NCBI RefSeq assembly: GCF_900078665.2
Contig: NZ_LT546207.1
Span: 2,210,306-2,261,736 of the forward strand
Length of the DNA stretch: 51,431 bases
From: Mycolicibacterium houstonense
Lineage (GTDB): Bacteria; Actinomycetota; Actinomycetes; Mycobacteriales; Mycobacteriaceae
Reading direction: 5' to 3'
The stretch's first letter is position 1. Each line of letters starts with the position of its first letter. The translations under genes were made by a program, and so were the position numbers. Below, one piece after another: positions 17,462 through 26,636 of the stretch. The notes under the pieces were generated by a model. That model ran no database searches. It was given only the letters and a program-made list of their open reading frames with translations, and was not told the DNA's origin.

Positions 17462-18340
17462 CTAGCGGCCGGGTCCGTTGGGCCACTTGAGCAGTGAGCC
17501 CGCATCGACCCGGATCTGCTGCCCGGTGATGTACCGGCTGTCGTCGCTGGCGAGGAACACCCCGAGATTCGCCATGTCCTCCGGCTCGATGTACGGGATC
17601 GGCATGGCCTGGAAGATCGTGAACAACGGCTCGGCATCTTCGCGGGTGGCCTTCTTGCCCTGCTCGGTGAGGTCGGGCCGGAACATCGAGTACATGCCGT
17701 CGTTCTGCAGCAGGTGGGTGTTGCAGTTGGTCGGGTGAATGGCGTTGACCCGGATCATCTTCGGAGCCAGGTGCAGGCTCATCTCTTCGACGTACTCGAT
17801 CACCACACGCTTGCTCCACCCGTACCCCGCGCCACCCGGGCCCATATTGGGGTTGTCAGTGGTGCCCCGGATCATGCCCGCGGTCGAACCGGTGACGATG
17901 ATCGACGACCCGTCGGGCAGGTGCGGAACGGTGACCGCGACGGTGTTCATCACGCCGACCAGGTCTACGTCGGCCGCATCGACGAACTGCATCGGGTCGG
18001 GCTTGCCCATTGCCATCGGCAGGATGCCGGCGTTGGCGACGACGATGTCGATCTTGCCCAGGTCGGCGACACCCGCCTCCACCGCGTCGCGCAGTTCGTG
18101 ACGCTCTCGGACGTCGGCGACCCGGGCAATCACGCGACGGCCGAGTTCTTTGACCGCCCTTTCAGTTTCGGCCAGATCATCTGGTGTTGCCAACGGGTAT
18201 GGATTCGTCGGGATGTCCCGGCAGATGTCGACGGCGATGACGTCGGCACCTTCGGCGGCCATCGCGACCGCGTGCGCCCGGCCCTGCCCGCGGGCGGCAC
18301 CGGTGATGAAAGCGACCTTGCCGTCGAGTTTTCCGGTCAT
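17462..18340 (-). CDS. Mycofactocin-type SDR family oxidoreductase
   Basis: 292 residues. TGAARGQGRAHAVAMAAEG, the insertion after VDIC (RDIPTNPYPLATPDDLAET), GYGWSKR with the catalytic Tyr/Lys, and VNAIHPTNCNTHLL define the mycofactocin-coupled SDR group. It should oxidise a secondary or primary alcohol with tightly bound NAD. It follows the P450 at 18366 by 25 bases, consistent with oxidising a P450-made hydroxyl group. The same layout is seen in the SDR at 13478. Confidence 0.88.
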   Translation of the reverse strand: MTGKLDGKVAFITGAARGQGRAHAVAMAAEGADVIAVDICRDIPTNPYPLATPDDLAETERAVKELGRRVIARVADVRERHELRDAVEAGVADLGKIDIVVANAGILPMAMGKPDPMQFVDAADVDLVGVMNTVAVTVPHLPDGSSIIVTGSTAGMIRGTTDNPNMGPGGAGYGWSKRVVIEYVEEMSLHLAPKMIRVNAIHPTNCNTHLLQNDGMYSMFRPDLTEQGKKATREDAEPLFTIFQAMPIPYIEPEDMANLGVFLASDDSRYITGQQIRVDAGSLLKWPNGPGR

Positions 18341-18365
18341 GTGTGCTCCTACCTGTGATGGCCGG

Positions 18366-19634
18366 TCAGGCGGCCGGCTTGAACTCGATGTGCAGCTCGC
18401 TGAGCCCGCGCATGATGAACGTCGGCTCGTAGGTGTAATGGCGATCCTCGGCCGGGCCGTGGTGCTCGGTGGAGATCGTGATGTCGGACATCCGGTCCAG
18501 GACCCGGTTCAGCGATATCCGGCCCTCCGCGCGCGCCAGCGGGGCCCCCGGGCAGGAGTGCACGCCCCGGATGAACGCGATCTGCTCGCGGACATTCGCG
18601 CGGTCGGGCTGGAAGGTGTTGGGATCGGCGAACTTACGTTCATCGCGGTTGCACGCACCGGGTAGCACCATGACGGTGGTTCCGGCCGGCACGTCGACGG
18701 CACCGACACTGGTGGTCCGGCTCGCCATCCGGAAGTGCGATTTGACCGGGCTCTCCATGCGCAGCGTCTCTTCGAGGAACGACGGAATCCGGCTGCGGTC
18801 GTCGCGCAGCATTGTCTCGAATCCCGGGTTGTCCGCGATGAACCGGACCGCCGAACTCACCAGCTTCGTCGTCGTCTCGGTGCCCGCGGCGAACAGGAAC
18901 GTCGACAGGTTCATCACGTCTTCGATGTCGGGCGTCGATCCGTCCTCGTACTTGGCCTGGGCGAGGCCGGTCAGTACGTCGTCGCGCGGCCTGCGCCTGC
19001 GATCCTCGATGTAGGCGTAGAACTTGTCGTTGAGCCACTGCAGGGGATTGTGTGTGGTCGGTGCCTCCTTGCCGAGCTCGCCGACGGTCTCCAGGGCGAA
19101 GGCTGCCTTGAACTCCTCGTGGTCCTCGCCGGGTACGCCCAGTAGATCCGCGATGACCAACAGCGAGAACGGCTTTGCGTAATCGGCCAGGAACTCGGCC
19201 GAACCGCGGGCGACGAACGTGTCGAGCTGCTGATCGGCCAGCCGCCACATGAAGTCCTCGTTCTCCTTGAGGCGCTTGGGCGTGATCAGCTTGTTCATCA
19301 GACCGCGGGTCCGGGTGTGCAGCGGGGGATCCTGCGACGTGATGTGCTCGGCCATCGGCACCTGGCCGCGGTGTTGCTCGATCAGGTCCGAGACGTCGTC
19401 GCTCTCCCCCGGGCCGAACGGCATCCCACTGAAAGGTCCCGCGACCGAAACACACGACGAGAATGCCGGGTCCCGGTATACGGCGAGTGCTTCGTCGTAG
19501 CCGGTGACGGCGAGTACGTTGAACGGGGTGGCCTGGGAGACCGGACATTTGGCTCGCAGATGATCGAAGTACGGATACGGATCGGGCACCAGGGATGCGT
19601 CGGTGAAGAAGTCCACTGTCTCGAAGTCGGTCAT
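18366..19634 (-). CDS. Cytochrome P450
   Basis: 422 residues. ATG 19634 has AGGAG seven bases upstream. The I-helix reads AAGTETTTK, ExxR is EETLRMESP, and the heme loop FIRGVHSCPGAPLAR gives Cys361. Strikingly similar in segment order to the P450 at 46495 (both contain CPV, ITPKRLKENED and HSCPGAPLARAE and end RGL.ELH.EF), so the two are paralogues. It lacks an adjacent ferredoxin. A strong hairpin (19657-19712) separates it from the upstream P450. Confidence 0.9.
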   Translation of the reverse strand: MTDFETVDFFTDASLVPDPYPYFDHLRAKCPVSQATPFNVLAVTGYDEALAVYRDPAFSSCVSVAGPFSGMPFGPGESDDVSDLIEQHRGQVPMAEHITSQDPPLHTRTRGLMNKLITPKRLKENEDFMWRLADQQLDTFVARGSAEFLADYAKPFSLLVIADLLGVPGEDHEEFKAAFALETVGELGKEAPTTHNPLQWLNDKFYAYIEDRRRRPRDDVLTGLAQAKYEDGSTPDIEDVMNLSTFLFAAGTETTTKLVSSAVRFIADNPGFETMLRDDRSRIPSFLEETLRMESPVKSHFRMASRTTSVGAVDVPAGTTVMVLPGACNRDERKFADPNTFQPDRANVREQIAFIRGVHSCPGAPLARAEGRISLNRVLDRMSDITISTEHHGPAEDRHYTYEPTFIMRGLSELHIEFKPAA

Positions 19635-19656
19635 CTCAGGCTCCTGTCTTCTCCGC

Positions 19657-19712
19657 GAGCAGACGCAAACCTGCCCCAAATCACGCCATTTCGTGCAGTT
19701 TTGCGTCTGCTC
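19657..19712. terminator. Hairpin between two same-strand P450 genes
   Basis: 18-base arms (GAGCAGACGCAAACCTGC and GCAGTTTTGCGTCTGCTC) pair with a single mismatch around a 20-base loop. The element ends 22 bases before the start of the downstream P450, inside what otherwise looks like one operon. It may attenuate the 3' half of the operon, stabilise a processed message end, or be a dispersed palindromic repeat. Confidence 0.6.
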
Positions 19713-19722
19713 ACCAAAGGTG

Positions 19723-20931
19723 TCATCCGAACAGCACCGGTAGCGACGTCGGCGACCGGAAGACCTGCCCGCGGATGTGTGGGTCGCCTCCGTCCGGGTC
19801 CAACCGGAGATCGGGCAATCGGTCCAGCAGCAGGTTGACGGCGGTCCGCATTTCGAGGCGGGCAAGGTGCATGCCCAGACACACGTGCACGCCGTGGCCC
19901 CAGCCCAGATTGCCCTTGGCGGTGCGGAAGATGTCGAACTCGTCCGGGTCGGGCCACCGGTCCTCCTGTCGGTTCGCCGAGCCGAGCATCGGCATCACCG
20001 AACAGCCTTCGGGGATGTGTACCCCACCGAGCTCGGTATCGCAGGTGGTGGTGCGGGTGATGGTCAGCAGCGGCGGATTCCAGCGCACCGCTTCCTCGAT
20101 CGCCTGGGGCAGCAGCGACCGGTCGGCGCGGACGGCATCGAGCTGCGTGGTGTCCGAGAGCAACGCGAACAACAGATTGCCCAACGACCGGTACGTGGTC
20201 TCCACGCCGGCGGGCAACAGCAATCGGAGGAATGAGAAGATCTCGTCGTCTGTCAGCTTTTCGCCGTCGATCTCGGCCTCGGCGAGCAGGCTGATCATGT
20301 CTTCTTTCGGCTCGGCACGCCGGGCCTGCAGGATCGGTGCGAAGTACTCGCACAGCGCGGCCGACGCCGCCAGCCCGCGCTCGGGGTTCATGATCCAACT
20401 CAGCAGCGAGATGGACCAGCGCTGGAACTGCGGATAGTCCTGCTCCGGCAGTCCCAGCAATCCGGCGATGATCCGGCTCGGATAGTCGAAGGTGAATGCC
20501 TTGACCAGGTCGACCTTGCCGTCGGCGGCGAACTTGTCGATGAGCTCGTTGGCGACGCGTCCCACCAGCTCGTCTTCCCAACGCGCCAAGGCTTTTTGCG
20601 AGAACGCCTTCGACACCAGCGAACGGAGCCGGCCGTGCACCGGTTCGTCCATGCCCAGCATCACACGCTCGCCGAGCACCGGGCCGAATGCCGCGATGAC
20701 ACCCGACGACGAGAACGTCAGGTTGTCGCGCAGCATCTGCTGGGCGTCCTCGTAGCGGTAGACGATAAACACCGGCTTGCCCTGCTCCCCCGGCATCGCC
20801 GACATGTCGATCCGCTGGATCGGCTCCTCGCGCCGAAGCCTGGCCAGTTCCGGATAGGGGTCCCGGACGTCGCCCGAGACGGCATCGTCGAACGAGCCGA
20901 AGTCCTCCAGGTCGTCAAATAGCTGCGACAA
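19723..20931 (-). CDS. Cytochrome P450
   Basis: 402 residues from a TTG at 20931, preceded by GGAGGAGAGAGC, 14 bases after the ALDH stop. A longer frame runs inside the ALDH gene and is discounted. The I-helix reads LPAGVETTY, ExxR is EEAVRWNPP, and the heme loop LGWGHGVHVCLGMHLAR gives Cys351. Position after an ALDH and before a second P450 suggests successive oxidations of one substrate. No ferredoxin gene is in this operon, so one from elsewhere must serve. Confidence 0.9.
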   Translation of the reverse strand: MSQLFDDLEDFGSFDDAVSGDVRDPYPELARLRREEPIQRIDMSAMPGEQGKPVFIVYRYEDAQQMLRDNLTFSSSGVIAAFGPVLGERVMLGMDEPVHGRLRSLVSKAFSQKALARWEDELVGRVANELIDKFAADGKVDLVKAFTFDYPSRIIAGLLGLPEQDYPQFQRWSISLLSWIMNPERGLAASAALCEYFAPILQARRAEPKEDMISLLAEAEIDGEKLTDDEIFSFLRLLLPAGVETTYRSLGNLLFALLSDTTQLDAVRADRSLLPQAIEEAVRWNPPLLTITRTTTCDTELGGVHIPEGCSVMPMLGSANRQEDRWPDPDEFDIFRTAKGNLGWGHGVHVCLGMHLARLEMRTAVNLLLDRLPDLRLDPDGGDPHIRGQVFRSPTSLPVLFG

Positions 20932-20944
20932 AAGCTCTCTCCTC

Positions 20945-22415
<1,471 letters not shown>

Positions 22416-22423
<8 letters not shown>

Positions 22424-23306
22424 GACCGGCGCCTTTCCCTCGAAGTGCGCCGAACCGCGGGATGCCCATCATCAGCCGGGTCATCTGGTGCAGCGCGGAT
22501 GACGGCAGTAACCGGTTGGCGATCAACAACATTCGGGCATCGGAACCGACGGCCGTCTTGACGAACGGTTTTGAGGTGTCGAGTGCCCCGGCCAGGCCGG
22601 CGGCGAACGTTTCGGGCGACTTCGCCGCACGCTTCATCATGGCCCGCCCACGTTTGTCCATCGTGCGGTGGTGCGGGGCGTACGGTCCGTCCAGGTCGCG
22701 ATCGTCCGTCGTGCCCGCGTCGGTGATGATCTCGGTGTCGTAGGTCCCGGTGACCAGGATGGTGACGCCGATCCCGAACGGCGCGACCTCCCCCGCCATC
22801 GCCTCGCCCCACCGCTCAAGTGCGCCCTTGACCGCCGAGTACGGTGCGGTTGCCGGCATTCCACGCACCCCCGCGGCGCTCGAGATCAGCACGATGCGGC
22901 CGCGGCCCGCGCTCCGCATGGACGGCAGAAGAGCTTTCGTGAGCGCCACCGGGCCGAAGACGTTCGTCGCGAACATCCGCTCCCACAGCTCCGGCGAGGT
23001 CTCCTCGACCATTCCGGCCGCCGAGATGCCTGCGTTGTGCACCAACGCATCCGGCGCGCCGACCGCCTCGTCGATCGACTTCGCGGCCGCCGAGATCGAG
23101 GCAGCATCCATCAGGTCGAGCTGGACCCCGATCAGCCTGTCGTCGTCCTCACCGGCGCCCGTCGCCTCGCGCAGCAGCGGTAGGCCCTTCTCCGGTGTCC
23201 GCATCGCGGCCACCACGCGCCACCCCTCGCGATAAAGGCGCGCGGCCGAGGCGAACCCGAGTCCCCGGGAGGCCCCGGTGATGACGACAGAGCGGGGCTC
23301 ATCCAT
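22416..23306 (-). CDS. Short-chain dehydrogenase/reductase
   Basis: 296 residues from ATG 23306 (MDEPRSVVITGASRGLGFAS), overlapping the AveC-like gene by 8 bases. Classical motifs are TGASRGLG, NAG, Ser and YSAVK. The C-terminal 60 residues (KRAAKSPETFAAGLAGALDTSKPFVKTAVGSDA) look like those of retinol/17-beta-hydroxysteroid-type SDRs. It probably acts on a hydroxyl or keto group of a bulky lipid. An in-frame extension upstream lacks a ribosome site and is discounted. Confidence 0.87.
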
Positions 23307-24426
23307 CCTGCTTCTCCGATGCGCATCGGTTGCTCTTCGAGCCCAGCTCGACGTCGGGGTTGCGGGCCGGCCCCTGCTGCCAGGTGGACCACTTGCCCAC
23401 CGAGTACGGGCCCTCGGCTCCGTTCGCCCGGTAGTACCCCTGCGGGTCATAGATCTTCGCCTCGGGGTACGGCCAAGGGCAGGCCACCGAGGTGGCCAAC
23501 CCACTGGCCTTGATCGCCCAGAACCAGCCGCCGTAGGCGAAGTACGAGACGTTGATGATCGCGAACATCACCAGGAACGTGCCGAGGACCGGCTTCGACG
23601 GAAAGAGCTTCGCCTTCGCGGCGAGCTTCTCCGCCACCGACTTTCCCGTGTCGTCGCGATAGACGAGGATGGCGGCCGGGATCATCACAAAGGTCACCGA
23701 CAGCGATTCCCAGATCAGTGGGAACTGGAAGGTGCTGCCGGGGAACAACGTGCCGAACGGGATCGCCTGCGAATAGATGTAGAGCCCGGTCCGCACCAGG
23801 CTCACTTCCAGGATGGCGTCGAAGATGAAGCCGATCACGAGCACCAGGCCGCCCAGGCTGATGAGCGGATGTCGCGCGACGAACGCCTCCGGACCGTGCT
23901 TGGCCTGCAACTTGCGCAGGATCCAGACGGCCGGGAAGTACGGCCCGAAGTAGAACAGGACGTAGCCGAACACGATGAACGGTTCCACCGTGGGCGACAT
24001 CATGATCAGGTACCAGTTCTCTGGCCAGTGCAGCAGCATCGGGTTGTACACCGCGAACGGCGACCAGTTCATGATCGGGTCCTGCCAGACGATCAGCGTC
24101 GTGCACAGAACCATGAGCAGCACCGGACTGCCGGGGTTGCGCCGCCAGCCCACGATGAACATGACGGTGAACACCACGACGATGATCACGGCGCCCACCT
24201 GCGGGATGATCTGCCAGTGATCGAACGCGGTCAGGAATCCGACCGGACGTGGCCGCCCCTCGACGTTCGGGTTGGCCACCCGCGGGTCGACATCTGTGCG
24301 GCCGACCGCGGCGAACAGGCCGAGGAATCCGAGCCAGGCGAGCAGGGCGATCACCCGACCCCAGTTCGGGCGCTTGCGTTCCGGCGCTTCGACCCGGGTG
24401 TCCGGGGAGGATTCCTGCGTCGTCAT
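23299..24426 (-). CDS. AveC-like (spirocyclase-type) membrane protein
   Basis: 375 residues. A short cytoplasmic N-terminus precedes about seven to eight transmembrane helices (VIALLAWLGFLGLFAAV, VGAVIIVVVFTVMFIVGW and others). Conserved polar stretches between helices include WQDPIMNWSPFAVYNP, WPENWYLIMMSPTVEPFIVFGY and GLYIYSQAIPFGTLFPG. These are typical of the AveC-like family, large in mycobacteria and functionally obscure; the founding member acts in avermectin spiroketal formation. It overlaps the genes on both sides, so it is firmly in the operon. Confidence 0.72.
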   Translation of the reverse strand: MTTQESSPDTRVEAPERKRPNWGRVIALLAWLGFLGLFAAVGRTDVDPRVANPNVEGRPRPVGFLTAFDHWQIIPQVGAVIIVVVFTVMFIVGWRRNPGSPVLLMVLCTTLIVWQDPIMNWSPFAVYNPMLLHWPENWYLIMMSPTVEPFIVFGYVLFYFGPYFPAVWILRKLQAKHGPEAFVARHPLISLGGLVLVIGFIFDAILEVSLVRTGLYIYSQAIPFGTLFPGSTFQFPLIWESLSVTFVMIPAAILVYRDDTGKSVAEKLAAKAKLFPSKPVLGTFLVMFAIINVSYFAYGGWFWAIKASGLATSVACPWPYPEAKIYDPQGYYRANGAEGPYSVGKWSTWQQGPARNPDVELGSKSNRCASEKQDG

Positions 24427-25544
24427 GACGCGTCCGCCCCGAAGCGGTCGACCAGGTGCGAATTGATGCCGTCTTCATCGAGGGTCCGGGCAACCAGATA
24501 CCCCGCACCCATCCACGCGCGACGGGTCCACTTACCCAGAGACACCCGGGTTCCGGGAGCTCCGGAGGCGGCGGGCATCATCTTCACCCGCTCGAGTGCC
24601 TCTTTGACGCCGCGCGGGCTCAGCGGGTGCGCATCCGTGAAGGCGCGCACGAGCGTGGCGGCGACGTCGTGGTTGACCACCGACACGCAGTACTCGGGGC
24701 GACTCCCGTTGTACCGCTTCGCATATCGATCGAGCCACGCCTGTCCGACCGGGTTGCCCTCGTCGTACTGATCCACTCCGACCCAGCCCAGGAACGCGTT
24801 CCACATGATCGGGTTGACCCATGCGTTCTGGAACGCGGTGGTGGTGAAGCGCGGCGGATCCCACTCGACGGCCTCGAGTGCCGGGTTGATGAAGACGATG
24901 CCGAAACCGAAGCCGAGGTGCACGATCGCCTCGGCCTTCGCGTCGTGCAGGGTGCTCACCGCGGCGTTGATGTCCTGGGCGGTCTGTGCGATACCGGCTT
25001 CGGCGACGATCCGAATCCCCTTGCGGGCACAGGCGCTCCGCAGATTCTTCAGATAGCTCTCACCGATGAGGTTCTGCTCGACGAGTACGCCGATCTCGGT
25101 CAGACCGCGCTTGGCGACCAGGTCCGCGAGAAAGATGGGCTCGTCGGTCATCGAACCCTGGGGGAAGGCAAACGTCCACTCACCGAGCCAGTCGTCGGTG
25201 CCCGTGACGCTGATGGCCGGCACCTTGAAGCGGTCCTCGATCGCTTCCCGCAACGGCACGCAGTTGTCGGTGATGTTCGGCCCGAACACCACCAGGCAGC
25301 CCTCGTCCACGAGTTCGCCATAGGCGTCGATCACCGCCTTCACCGAACCCTTCGGCAGCCCTTCCACCTCGCGGTAGATCATCTGCACGCCCCGGTCCAT
25401 CAGGCCCTGCTCGACCGCCTCCTCGAACACCAGGTCAAAAGTCTGGGTGAACGATGCCCGCAGTTCGTCCGGGAAGCCGGGAGGCAAGGTGAAGTCCATC
25501 AGGTAGCCGACCTTGACGGGCTCTGCGGTGCTCTCGTACGACAT
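24423..25544 (-). CDS. Type I periplasmic-binding-fold protein without signal peptide
   Basis: 373 residues from ATG 25544 with GGAGG upstream. The body resembles branched-chain amino acid/amide-type solute-binding proteins (VKVGYLMDFTLPPG; VVFGPNITDNCVPLREAIEDRFKVPAISVTGTDDW; YCVSVVNHDVAATLVRAF). There is no signal peptide or lipobox, and no permease or ATPase gene lies nearby. That fits a cytosolic ligand binder, like AmiC, rather than a transport receptor. It overlaps the AveC-like gene by 4 bases and is the first gene of the operon. A candidate operator lies 46-60 bases upstream. The ligand is unknown. Confidence 0.75.
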   Translation of the reverse strand: MSYESTAEPVKVGYLMDFTLPPGFPDELRASFTQTFDLVFEEAVEQGLMDRGVQMIYREVEGLPKGSVKAVIDAYGELVDEGCLVVFGPNITDNCVPLREAIEDRFKVPAISVTGTDDWLGEWTFAFPQGSMTDEPIFLADLVAKRGLTEIGVLVEQNLIGESYLKNLRSACARKGIRIVAEAGIAQTAQDINAAVSTLHDAKAEAIVHLGFGFGIVFINPALEAVEWDPPRFTTTAFQNAWVNPIMWNAFLGWVGVDQYDEGNPVGQAWLDRYAKRYNGSRPEYCVSVVNHDVAATLVRAFTDAHPLSPRGVKEALERVKMMPAASGAPGTRVSLGKWTRRAWMGAGYLVARTLDEDGINSHLVDRFGADAS

Positions 25545-25589
25545 CTGTCCTCCCGTGGTGCGGCGTCCGTCGCGGCAAGCGCGCCTGAA

Positions 25590-25604
25590 ACCTAATATTT
25601 GTTC
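25590..25604 (+). promoter_or_regulatory. Candidate operator, ACCAAATATTTGTTC type (solute-binding gene)
   Basis: ACCTAATATTTGTTC matches the ACCAAATATTTGTTC consensus at 14 of 15 bases and sits 46 bases upstream of the start at 25544, in an 88-base gap. Overlapping GTTCTGAAC adds symmetry. Proposed site for the tandem TetR protein at 29623. Confidence 0.55.
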
Positions 25605-25632
25605 TGAACGTAACGAGGGCAGCAGTACCTCG

Positions 25633-26481
25633 TCAATCACCCGGCGCAGATCCGCCCAGGTAGACGTCGATTAACTCGTGCAGACCGCGATTCACCGCAA
25701 CGTCGTCGGTGAGCGGTCCGGCAACCGCCACCCGGGCCGCCAGGGCCATCGGTAGCCCCGCGGCGACCAGGCGACCGGCCGCGATGAGCACCCGGGTCGA
25801 GGCGACTTCGCGCAGGCCACCCACCTCCAGGCGCCGGACGGCTTGTCCGAACCGCACCAACTCGGCAGCGGTGGACCGATCCACCCCCGCCTCGTCGGCG
25901 ATGATGCCCTCTTCGACGTCCGGATCGGGAAAACCGAACTCGATGGCCACCATCCGCTGCCGCGTCGAATCCTTGAGGTCTTTGAGAACGCTTTGGTATC
26001 CCGGGTTGTAGGACATGACCAGGCCGAATCCCGGCGCCGCCTCGAGCGTGACGCCGAGACGCTCGATCGGGAGCTGACGCCGGTAGTCGGACAGCGGGTG
26101 CAGCACCACGGTGGTGTCCTGACGGGCCTCGACCACCTCGTCCAGGTAACAGATCGCCCCCTCGCGCACGGCGCGGGTCAGCGGGCCGTCCACCCAGACC
26201 GTCTCGTCGCCGCGCAGCAGATACCGCCCGACGAGATCGGCGGTGGTGAGGTCGTCGTGGCACGCCACGGTGATCAGCGGGCGCCCCAGGTCGTACGCCA
26301 TCGCCTCGACGAAACGGGTCTTGCCGCATCCGGTCGGGCCCTTGAGCAACAGCGAGAGGCCTTGGCGGTAAGCCGCCTTGAACACCGTCTCCTCGTCGCC
26401 GACGGGCGTGTAATACGGACGCGCGGCCGGCCCATCCGATTTTGCGCCGTTCCGGTAAGCGAGACCCGGCTCGTTGGCCAT
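25633..26481 (-). CDS. norQ: MoxR-class AAA+ ATPase, NorQ/CbbQ type
   Basis: 282 residues from ATG 26481 (AAAGGTG upstream). Walker A is GPTGCGKT (residues 48-55), Walker B is CYLDEV (Asp114-Glu115), and sensor 1 reads MSYNPGYQ. LTTADLVGRYLLRGDETVWVDGPL is the substrate-loop region typical of NorQ/CbbQ/GvpN ATPases. With the VWA partner encoded just upstream on the same strand (NorD), such pairs remodel or insert metal into a client enzyme (nitric oxide reductase, RuBisCO and others). No such client is evident here. The symbol is by family only. Confidence 0.85.
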   Translation of the reverse strand: MANEPGLAYRNGAKSDGPAARPYYTPVGDEETVFKAAYRQGLSLLLKGPTGCGKTRFVEAMAYDLGRPLITVACHDDLTTADLVGRYLLRGDETVWVDGPLTRAVREGAICYLDEVVEARQDTTVVLHPLSDYRRQLPIERLGVTLEAAPGFGLVMSYNPGYQSVLKDLKDSTRQRMVAIEFGFPDPDVEEGIIADEAGVDRSTAAELVRFGQAVRRLEVGGLREVASTRVLIAAGRLVAAGLPMALAARVAVAGPLTDDVAVNRGLHELIDVYLGGSAPGD

Positions 26482-26536
26482 CGACACACCTTTCGTCGCA
26501 CCCGCCACGCTGCGGTACCGATCGGAGCCTAGCCGG

Positions 26537-26551
26537 AACAGATGTTTGTTT
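26537..26551 (+). promoter_or_regulatory. Candidate operator, ACCAAATATTTGTTC type (norQ)
   Basis: AACAGATGTTTGTTT matches 11 of 15 consensus bases and lies 56 bases upstream of the norQ-like start, in the 155-base gap after norD. Weakest of the four copies. Confidence 0.4.
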
Positions 26552-26636
26552 TCAACCATCGGGACGAGTTCGTCGATTGGGCGAGGATCCCGCCAATGAC
26601 ATTCTGGGACTTGGCATCACCCGATTGACGGAGTCC

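Noticed and set aside
23278..24771. 497-codon plus-strand frame over the AveC-like gene
   Set aside because: Antisense shadow; the minus strand shows transmembrane helices and operon overlaps.
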